This document shows positions 1 to 5,001 of a stretch of DNA of 5,527 bases, piece after piece. The translations under genes and the position numbers were made by a program. The DNA is taken from the NCBI GenBank assembly GCA_024643945.1, contig JAHELX010000447.1, positions 1-5,527 of the forward strand, written 5' to 3'. The notes beneath the pieces were generated by a model. That model saw nothing but the letters and a program-made list of their open reading frames with translations. It was not told the origin of the DNA and made no database searches. Numbering within the stretch: position 1 is the stretch's first letter; every line of letters starts with the position of its first letter. Source of the DNA: Anaerolineales bacterium. GTDB taxonomy: Bacteria > Chloroflexota > Anaerolineae > 4572-78 > NAK82.

Positions 1-1803
1 GGCCTGCGCGTGGATCGGCTGTTGCTGACGACAGACACGACATACCTTCCGATTGATTCTGGGCCGCCGGAGTCTGCCCGCCAGATAGAGAGCGAGATGG
101 GTACGCTGGCCCGCGCCATCAGCTACAGCTACGACAAACTCTACCGCCTGACGGACGCCGACTACAGCAGCGGCGAGTCCTTCGCCTATGCCTATGATGC
201 GGTGGGCAATCGCACCGTCCACACCCGCACCCTGACCACCACCACCGTCATCCCTTATGCCTACGATGCGGCCAACCGGCTTGTCAACGTGGATGGGGCG
301 GACTATACTTGGGACGCCAATGGGAATCTGCTGAGTGACGGGGTGCGCACCTTCACCTATGACGCGGCCAACCGGCTGACGTCCGTGACCAGCGGCACGT
401 TAACAACGACATTTGAGTACGATGGTCTGGGTAACCGCACGGCGCAAACGGTGGACGGCTTAACAACCGAATACGTCCTGGACGTGGCCAGCGGCCTACC
501 CGAAGTGATCGTCGCCACCAGCGGTGGGGCGAGCACGCGTTACGTGCAGGTACAGGGTCAAATCCTGGCGGAGCAGGAGGCTGGCGCGTGGGGGTATGTG
601 CTGCCGGATCATCTCGGCAGCGTGCGCCAACTGGTTGACGCCGCCGGGCAGGTGACCCTGGCGCAGAGCTACGACCCGTTTGGGGTCCTCATGTCCCAAT
701 TTCCCAATTTCCCAGTCTCCCAACCTTTTGGCTATACGGGGGAGCAGGTGGATATCGGCACGGGGTTGGTCTTCCTGCGGGCGCGGTATTATGATAGCGT
801 GACGGGGCGATTCATCAGCAAAGATCGCTTCCCCGGCCAGCCGGATAGCCCTCAGTCGCTAAACGGGTGGAGCTATGCCGGGAACAACTCCGTTAAGTAC
901 ACTGATCCCTCCGGATTGATTTACATCGAGGGCTGGGGCTATACCTGCGATGACCCCGCTGTGGTGAACGGAAGAGGACCGGATGGGAAGCCGTGTGTGC
1001 CAGCGCCACCTGGGGCAACTCTTGAAACCCTAAACCTTTGTTCCCCACTTTATCCCGGGGATGAATCGTGGAAAACCCGGCCTGAATGTAACTATCATCC
1101 TCCATCTTCTGAGGTTTTCGACGACTTATTCAGTGACCTCGACGGCTACGTAGAGGGGGTTGTAGGAACAGTAGTGGCGGCAGGTTGCCAGATGCTTGTA
1201 AAAGGAATGGAGGTTGTTTATGATTTCCAGTCAGGGGAACGCGCTAATTTCACTTACTCAGGAACCGCGCGGTATGGACTGCTCAAGGACCTGGTTGCCG
1301 AATTCGACTTCCTTGGAAAAACTGTCATAGGGCCGACCGGTGTTGATACCTCCCTTTTTGGTATTAGCCTACTGGGATACGCCGGCCCTGTCTGGGGGTT
1401 TGACCCGGATAGAGAGCTCAAATTCGACTACAGTGGCCCATTTTGGGCATTTGGCCAGAGCGTCGGTGTGTCGCCAGTCAGCACTGGCGTTTCAATCTTT
1501 TCCAGTGTTGATGAAAAGACAGGTATGCCAAATTTCAAGGTTTCCGGTGCGGTTGTGCCCGTTGGAGGCGGTATAAGCAAGTCACCGCTCAAGTTTTCCT
1601 TACCTGCGGGGGTGTCTCTTGGTTGGACAGCTTACGAGATAAGGGGAAGTGCCTATGACTACAAGGAAAAGAATCCAATAAACTACAGAAACGTCATGGT
1701 ACGAGATGTTGTTGCCGGCACAGGTTCTCCTCTGCAATATCCACCAGAGTGGGCAGGCATAAATCTGCGCCAGTTAGCGGCCGATGCCGTTTTATCCAGA
1801 TGA
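1..1803 (+). CDS. RHS/YD-repeat protein, 3' part, with unrecognised C-terminal region
   Basis: The frame is open from base 1, so the gene probably begins upstream; the GTG at nt 10 is only the first possible start here. Counting that codon as residue 1, YD repeats run from about 37 to 155 (YSYDKLYRL, YAYDAVGNRT, YAYDAANRL, FTYDAANRL, FEYDGLGNRT). The RHS-associated core follows: DHLGSVRQL at 200, YDPFG at 221, FGYTGE at 240, ARYYDSVTGRF at 258, and YTDPSGL ending near 303. Known RHS proteins build a secreted or surface shell that carries a variable C-terminal effector starting just after this point. Residues 303-597 match no toxin family I can name. They contain a proline-rich linker with four cysteines (313, 329, 344, 360), a fifth cysteine at 393, then a glycine- and aromatic-rich stretch that looks beta-stranded. 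I see no HNH, deaminase or obvious nuclease motif. The stop codon overlaps the start of the next gene. The RHS assignment is firm; the C-terminal function is unknown. Confidence 0.93.
   Translation, partial: GLRVDRLLLTTDTTYLPIDSGPPESARQIESEMGTLARAISYSYDKLYRLTDADYSSGESFAYAYDAVGNRTVHTRTLTTTTVIPYAYDAANRLVNVDGADYTWDANGNLLSDGVRTFTYDAANRLTSVTSGTLTTTFEYDGLGNRTAQTVDGLTTEYVLDVASGLPEVIVATSGGASTRYVQVQGQILAEQEAGAWGYVLPDHLGSVRQLVDAAGQVTLAQSYDPFGVLMSQFPNFPVSQPFGYTGEQVDIGTGLVFLRARYYDSVTGRFISKDRFPGQPDSPQSLNGWSYAGNNSVKYTDPSGLIYIEGWGYTCDDPAVVNGRGPDGKPCVPAPPGATLETLNLCSPLYPGDESWKTRPECNYHPPSSEVFDDLFSDLDGYVEGVVGTVVAAGCQMLVKGMEVVYDFQSGERANFTYSGTARYGLLKDLVAEFDFLGKTVIGPTGVDTSLFGISLLGYAGPVWGFDPDRELKFDYSGPFWAFGQSVGVSPVSTGVSIFSSVDEKTGMPNFKVSGAVVPVGGGISKSPLKFSLPAGVSLGWTAYEIRGSAYDYKEKNPINYRNVMVRDVVAGTGSPLQYPPEWAGINLRQLAADAVLSR
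693..724 (+). repeat. 8-bp tandem repeat (TTCCCAAT-like) inside the RHS core
   Basis: Four consecutive units of about 8 bp can be read: a first unit ending CCCAAT at 700, TTCCCAAT at 701-708, TTCCCAGT at 709-716 and CTCCCAAC at 717-724. The repeat is translated in frame as roughly SQFPNFPVSQ, between the YDPFG and FGYTGE motifs of the core, a loop that varies in length in this family. The bases look unlike the GC-rich surroundings. I infer a mobile or slipping low-complexity repeat tolerated in a loop rather than conserved protein sequence. Confidence 0.8.
1800..1803 (+). promoter_or_regulatory. ATGA stop/start overlap (translational coupling)
   Basis: The TGA that ends the RHS gene (1801-1803) overlaps the ATG of the lipoprotein gene (1800-1802). 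I see no good Shine-Dalgarno sequence in the bases just before it (CCGTTTTATCCAG), which fits reinitiation by ribosomes finishing the RHS gene. Coupling itself is inferred from this layout. Confidence 0.75.
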
Positions 1804-2849
1804 CCATACAACCGAAACAAACGAAAAACGAAAGAACTGTGCTAATCTGTCCTGTGCTATTGCTCTCAATCGTGTTGAGTGGTCTTGGCTGCTGGGGGCC
1901 GACGCTTATTCCGTCGTCTACGCCGGTTCCATCCAGAAAGGTGGTCTCACAGACTTTTCATTTACAGGAAAAGTGGCGAGCTGAGTCAGGGCAAGTAGGA
2001 GGTGGCCTGTCTTCTCATGCCTGGCAAGTGACTGATAGAGGCCTTGTTTACGCTAATGCAGGTGGGCAACTGGTGCTGTTGAGCGGCCGGAGTGGAGAGA
2101 CTCTTTGGCAAGTAACATATGATAAATTCTGGGATGCAGCGTCGTTGGTGGCGGATGAAGAGAGGGTATACCTGGTTACTGTGGGCGAGTGGCGTATTAA
2201 AACCTACTCCCTTACTGATGGCCAATTGACCTGGCAAACTGAGGAGCTAACAAGCCATACGGAGCATAATCTCTATCTTGAGGATGGTCTTTTACTCGAG
2301 TATGAGAGTTCTTCCCGCAACGGAAACTTTATCCGCACCTTCAATCCGGAAAACGGGATCAAGCTCGACACAGAAAAGTTGCCCGAAGATAGTCCATACA
2401 TTTTGGCCCTGGCGGGAAATGTATATTTGGGGACAGCCGATGGCTGGTTGTGGGCTATAGACAGGGCCAACAATAAACCGCTATGGCATATTCCAGCCCC
2501 TATGCGGCGTATAAGGCCACCACCGGTCGTCGTTAATGATCTGTTAGTGGTGGCAAATGGCTCAGATTTGCAGGTTTTGAAGCTCTGGACAGGGGAAATC
2601 CTCTGGCAGAAGCAAGCGTATGCTCTTTCGAATCCGGTCGTATGGGAAAACGTCGTATACGTAATCGCCGAAGATGCCAGTATCCGGGCGCACGACTTAA
2701 TCAGCGGTCGGGAACTGGGGAGAGTGGAGATGTCCCCGGCTGTGACGACGCCTGCTACAGATAGCTATGCTTTGACTGTCAATGCGGGAGACGGATCGAT
2801 CTACGCCTATTACGGTGATAGCGAGGAGATCATTGCCTTTGGTAGATAG
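1800..2849 (+). CDS. PQQ-like beta-propeller lipoprotein
   Basis: Using the ATG at 1800 the product has 349 residues; an in-frame GTG at 1749 would add 17 residues inside the RHS gene and spoil the signal peptide. Residues 1-31 form a lipoprotein signal: a basic start (KQTKNER), a hydrophobic core (14-29) and SGLGC with Cys31 as the likely lipidation site, though the lipobox is not ideal. A short Pro/Ser/Thr linker follows. About seven PQQ-like repeats then run at roughly 81-105, 122-148, 157-185, 207-231, 248-272, 285-309 and 322-340, each with a VY/LY strand; several end in the G-x-x-x-W signature (GETLW, GQLTW, GEILW). Together these would make one propeller, as in BamB-like proteins. No alcohol dehydrogenase catalytic features are seen, so binding or scaffolding outside the membrane is likelier than enzymatic work. 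Its overlap with the RHS gene makes it a candidate immunity or partner protein; this is inference. Confidence 0.88.
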   Translation: MTIQPKQTKNERTVLICPVLLLSIVLSGLGCWGPTLIPSSTPVPSRKVVSQTFHLQEKWRAESGQVGGGLSSHAWQVTDRGLVYANAGGQLVLLSGRSGETLWQVTYDKFWDAASLVADEERVYLVTVGEWRIKTYSLTDGQLTWQTEELTSHTEHNLYLEDGLLLEYESSSRNGNFIRTFNPENGIKLDTEKLPEDSPYILALAGNVYLGTADGWLWAIDRANNKPLWHIPAPMRRIRPPPVVVNDLLVVANGSDLQVLKLWTGEILWQKQAYALSNPVVWENVVYVIAEDASIRAHDLISGRELGRVEMSPAVTTPATDSYALTVNAGDGSIYAYYGDSEEIIAFGR

Positions 2850-2855
2850 ACAGTT

Positions 2856-3065
2856 ATGATTGCACCGGATTTGCATCACGGTGACCCGTGTATCAAAGGA
2901 ACCCGTATTCCTGTGGCGATGATTGTGGGAAGGCTGGCGGACGGCATGACGCCGGAGGAAATACGGGAAGCCTATCCGCAGCTAACTGCCGAAGATATTC
3001 AAGCGGCATTGGCCTTTGCCGCTGACTTGATACACCAGGAGGTCCTGGCGTCACTGCCGGTGTAG
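2856..3065 (+). CDS. DUF433 family antitoxin-like protein
   Basis: This 69-residue protein has the DUF433 hallmarks: H7-H8-G-D-P-C-I-K-G-T-R-I-P-V at 7-20, then L27-A-D-G-M-T-P-E-E-I at 27-36, Y40-P, and a helical end L-T-A-E-D-I-Q-A-A-L-A-F-A at 43-55. The family is a small helix-turn-helix-like protein usually paired with a DUF5615 PIN-like protein in VapBC-type toxin-antitoxin loci. The ATG at 2856 is the only possible start, since an in-frame stop lies at 2847-2849; compared with typical members a few N-terminal residues are missing. It begins 6 bases after the propeller gene with no strong ribosome binding site, so it may be read on the same transcript. A DUF5615 remnant follows 9 bases downstream, so it may now be an antitoxin without a working toxin. 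Confidence 0.88.
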   Translation: MIAPDLHHGDPCIKGTRIPVAMIVGRLADGMTPEEIREAYPQLTAEDIQAALAFAADLIHQEVLASLPV

Positions 3066-3074
3066 GGATAGAGT

Positions 3075-3185
3075 ATGCGTGTCAAATTGGAACAGCTCCC
3101 GGCAAGTTACGATTTGCAGGCTTTGGCCGGGACGGTCACCATAGTCACCCCCCGAGGTATTCGAATCCGGCGTGCAAACGTATGA
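3075..3185 (+). pseudogene. Remnant of a DUF5615 (PIN-like) toxin gene
   Basis: A 36-codon frame starts with ATG at 3075, 9 bases after the DUF433 stop, exactly where the DUF5615 partner normally lies. Its first residues, MRVKL, resemble a DUF5615 start (MRxKLDEN). The rest (LEQLPAS...LAGTVTIVTPRGIRIRR) resembles the family's C-terminal end, which usually finishes in a V-V-x-P-x-R-I-R-x-R strand. Normal members are about 100-120 residues, so the middle, including the Asp/Glu-rich DEN motif and the other acidic residues expected of a PIN-like active site, is missing. The simplest reading is an in-frame internal deletion leaving an inactive scrap. The assignment rests on position and short motifs, so it is moderately sure. 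A short unrelated ORF is the alternative. Confidence 0.6.
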
Positions 3186-3266
3186 AGCTACAGACATCTC
3201 TGCCTGTACCACAATCGCGCTGCTTCGAGGCTTGCAGCCCTTTCTGGCCGAAGGCGTCTGTGTATA

Positions 3267-3677
3267 TTGTATGGTGCCGCCACCCGCATATCAGGTGGCT
3301 TCGGCCCCATTCTGTCGCCGATCCTATGGGCCACAACCAGGCAGCATTCCGAATTCTTAACCTATCATCTCCTGCAAGCTACGCTCTTCCAACTCCTGGC
3401 TGTGGATGTTATCCTGGCCTTGCTCTTCGGCGGTTTAGGGCTCCCGCTGATCTTCATTGTGTTAAGCATATTTCTACCTCGCGGGATCTTCGAGCCGTTT
3501 AGCCGTGTCCTGCCTGTGCCGGGTTTGCCCACTGTTTGCATGGGAATGATCGGCCTCTGGCTGTTGGTCGCCGGCATCCTTGCCTTGACCGGCGCTATCC
3601 GTGCTTTCAAGGGAAGAGAGTTCCATTACCCTATTGTGGGCGGTTGGCTGGCCCGTTACCTGGAGGCTGCGCCGTAG
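3267..3677 (+). CDS. DUF4870-like small membrane protein, probably 5'-truncated
   Basis: The frame encodes a hydrophobic protein resembling the DUF4870/Tic20-like group. It has a glycine-rich entry segment (YGAATRISGGFGPILSPI), a polar turn with W-A-T-T-R and HLLQA, a long hydrophobic stretch at about residues 37-70 (room for two membrane helices), a loop with prolines, another membrane helix at about 92-114, and a C-terminal G-R-E-F-H-Y-P-I-V-G tail typical of this group. Its role in the cell is not known. The start is poor: TTG at 3267 has no clear ribosome binding site. The frame stays open back to 3186, just after an in-frame TGA, with R-L-A-A-L-S-G residues that could be decayed family sequence, so the true 5' end may be lost. 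It lies between a toxin remnant and a strong terminator. Confidence 0.6.
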   Translation: MYGAATRISGGFGPILSPILWATTRQHSEFLTYHLLQATLFQLLAVDVILALLFGGLGLPLIFIVLSIFLPRGIFEPFSRVLPVPGLPTVCMGMIGLWLLVAGILALTGAIRAFKGREFHYPIVGGWLARYLEAAP

Positions 3678-3719
3678 CACCGGCGCCGTCGTTCGGGGTG
3701 CTGAACCGGATTACCATTG

Positions 3720-3745
3720 AGGCGGACGGGGCGTCCGCCTTTTTT
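3720..3745 (+). terminator. Rho-independent terminator
   Basis: A perfect 9-bp stem, AGGCGGACG (3720-3728) and CGTCCGCCT (3732-3740), closes a GGG loop and runs into a T tract (3740-3745). It lies about 43 bases after the DUF4870-like stop codon and would end any transcript running through the RHS, lipoprotein, DUF433 and membrane-protein genes. There is no A tract on the other side, so it should act on the + strand only. Confidence 0.88.
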
Positions 3746-3837
3746 GTCCGCATTAGGGCTTCTTGCCTCTTGCCAGGCGGGGGTATTGACGCGTACACTA
3801 TAGGTGCAGTCAAGCACGAAATGCTCGGGCTCTGTGA

Positions 3838-3993
3838 GGCGTGGTCGTCGCCGATAGCCCGCCCGGCGCGCGTCGCTACCTCTTGAGCGACGGGCTGGGG
3901 AGTATCCACCAGGCCACACAAGAATGTGGCAACATGGTAGCTTACCACGAGTTTGACCCGTACGGCGTGCCGGTGCAGGGTGAGCCGTATTGA
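3838..3993 (+). pseudogene. Orphan fragment of a second RHS core
   Basis: This frame, bounded by TGA at 3835 and TGA at 3991, reads V-V-V-A-D-S-P-P-G-A-R-R-Y-L-L-S-D-G-L-G-S-I-H-Q, then A-Y-H-E-F-D-P-Y-G-V-P-V and GEPY. This is the middle of an RHS-associated core (the DGLGSVRQ and FDPYG motifs). The following core steps (GYTGE, ARYYDPxxGRF, DPSG) are absent: the match stops right after GEPY at about 3990. Upstream, residues compatible with RHS sequence (LGLCE) continue only in another frame around 3823-3837, suggesting a one-base frameshift. No start codon or ribosome binding site fits. It differs clearly from the core at 600-915, so it derives from another RHS gene and is not a recent duplicate. 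Confidence 0.8.
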
Positions 3994-4088
3994 GTAGTAT
4001 ACTTGCAGGAAGTTCTGCCTTGATCGGCTGCTTTCCTCGTTTCTTTTGCGAATTGTGGTAGCAACACATTTAGGGCGGGAGGAGTAAC
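3994..4088 (+). other. Leader between RHS fragment and the 157-residue gene
   Basis: These 95 bases separate the RHS scrap from the next gene. I see no convincing -35/-10 pair, hairpin or coding frame. The stretch is more AT-rich than the sequence on its left and ends in the strong ribosome binding site. It may be what is left of the lost RHS C-terminal coding part, but nothing in the bases proves that. Confidence 0.3.
4077..4084 (+). promoter_or_regulatory. Strong Shine-Dalgarno site
   Basis: GGGAGGAG lies 4 bases before the ATG at 4089, with the GGAGG core 6 bases from it. It is the best ribosome binding site in the window and fixes the start of the following gene, in contrast to the broken genes around it. 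Confidence 0.85.
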
Positions 4089-4562
4089 ATGTACAAACCT
4101 GATTTGTCGCCAGCGCGAGGTTTTGATGAATACTCTTGTCTTGGCACGGTGAACGTAGGCTGGCTCGACCCAGCGCATCCCTATACCCAGGGTGATACCT
4201 CGGAGGAATTTCAGGATCGACTTTTCGAGTTTTGTACTCATCTTGTATTGCAAACTAGGGGGTGTCATCAATGTCCCTATTGCGGGGATCCTACTTCTTT
4301 ACTGGCAGTGCGTGAAGAACATCATGGCAGAGAGCTGTATTTGGGAACTGCAGAAATCCGTGTCACTTACCAAGGAAAGTCGTACGCGGCTCCCAATTTA
4401 GTCTACCACTATGTGGTAGCGCACAACTACAAGCCACCTGAAGAATTTATTGAAGCTGTGCTCAACGGACCACTGCCAAATACTCGTGAATACAAAGAGT
4501 ATATGAAAAAGTTCTCGAAGTGCAAAAGCAAGGGAGCGCAGTCGCATCTAAATTTATGTTGA
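4089..4562 (+). CDS. Putative immunity-type protein with CxxC...HxxxxH pattern
   Basis: This is an intact 157-residue gene with a strong ribosome binding site. Residues 20-31 (T-V-N-V-G-W-L-D-P-A-H-P) followed by G35, and then T-R-G-C-H-Q-C-P-Y-C at 56-65, look like a conserved bacterial family of unknown function, which I recall as the DUF7919 type; that label is not certain. After it come S/T-A-E-I-R-V at 87-92, Y-A-A-P at 99-102 and YHYVVAHNYKPPEEFIEAV at 106-124. Cys62, Cys65, His107 and His112 could bind one zinc ion in a C2H2-like way. There is no signal peptide or membrane segment, so it should be cytoplasmic. It sits just after a broken RHS core, the usual place of an immunity gene, so I infer an orphan immunity protein. 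A lysine-rich tail (139-148) is not obviously part of the domain. The base composition is visibly less GC-rich than the kelch region that follows. Confidence 0.7.
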   Translation: MYKPDLSPARGFDEYSCLGTVNVGWLDPAHPYTQGDTSEEFQDRLFEFCTHLVLQTRGCHQCPYCGDPTSLLAVREEHHGRELYLGTAEIRVTYQGKSYAAPNLVYHYVVAHNYKPPEEFIEAVLNGPLPNTREYKEYMKKFSKCKSKGAQSHLNLC

Positions 4563-4566
4563 TCTA

Positions 4567-5001
4567 ATGGAAACACCGGGCAGCCCGCCGCCCCTGTACC
4601 AGCATGGCATGGCCTACGACAGCGCGCGGGAGGTGGTGGTCCTGCACGGCAGCCTCGGCGCAGGCGGCGTGCTGAGCGACACCTGGGAGCACTACGAGCA
4701 GAACTGGCACCTGGTGACCACCCAGGTCACCGCGCCAGGCGGCGCGGGACATCCCCTGGCCTACGACAGCGCGCGGGGCGTGACGGTCCTGCTGGACAAC
4801 AGCGAGGATGAATACCCCCTGGCCCAAACCTGGGAATACGACGGGAGCGACTGGCTGCTCGTGCCGCCGGACCCTGAATTCGAGTGGACCATCCCCTCGG
4901 GCATGCGGATGGCCTACGACGCCGGGCTGGGCCAGGCCGTCCTGTTCGGCGGGCGCGACCCGAGGGCCAGTGAATACTATCCGGGTCACGGCGCGCGATG
5001 A
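4567..5001 (+). pseudogene. Kelch-repeat fragment of a surface protein
   Basis: The frame holds kelch/galactose-oxidase-like repeats beginning at residues 15, 64 and 115: M-A-Y-D-S-A-R-E-V-V-V-L-H, L-A-Y-D-S-A-R-G-V-T-V-L and M-A-Y-D-A-G-L-G-Q-A-V-L-F-G-G. The first two continue into a DTWE/QTWEYDGSDW strand. The spacing is 49-51 residues, typical of kelch blades, and at DNA level the repeats share GGCCTACGACAGCGCGCG. A working kelch propeller needs five to seven blades; here only two and the start of a third remain. The product would start (METPGSPPP) in what is normally the linker just before a repeat, with no signal peptide and no ribosome binding site, so the 5' end is missing. After FGGRDP the frame leaves kelch sequence and stops at TGA 4999, while the neighbouring frame carries coherent Ig-like sequence. 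Confidence 0.8.

Noticed and set aside
401..470. TTAACAAC occurring twice in the YD-repeat region (near 400 and 461)
   Set aside because: Both copies encode L-T-T at equivalent strand positions of neighbouring YD repeats, so protein repetition and codon choice explain them without a regulatory role.
1749..1799. GTG at 1749 as the start of the lipoprotein gene
   Set aside because: It would add 17 residues ahead of the signal peptide and overlap the RHS gene by 55 bases; the ATG at 1800 gives a proper lipoprotein signal and an ATGA overlap.
3172..3360. Overlapping short + frames around 3172-3502 that compete with the membrane-protein frame
   Set aside because: Neither gives hydrophobic or family-like sequence, and both lie over the better supported DUF4870-like frame. 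A frameshift joining the 3172 frame to it was considered, but no clear homology supports the join.
3786..3804. TTGACG followed by TATAGG, resembling -35 and -10 promoter boxes
   Set aside because: The spacer is only 7 bases, far from the usual 16-18, so it cannot be called a promoter on this evidence.
4007..4025. Possible small hairpin GCAG...CTGC before the 157-residue gene
   Set aside because: The stem is only 4 bp and has no T tract, which is too weak to call a terminator or regulatory element.
3656..4069. Minus-strand frame of 137 codons over the RHS fragment and terminator
   Set aside because: It runs through the terminator hairpin and opposite the RHS motifs; the translation is basic and featureless, with no supporting start signal.
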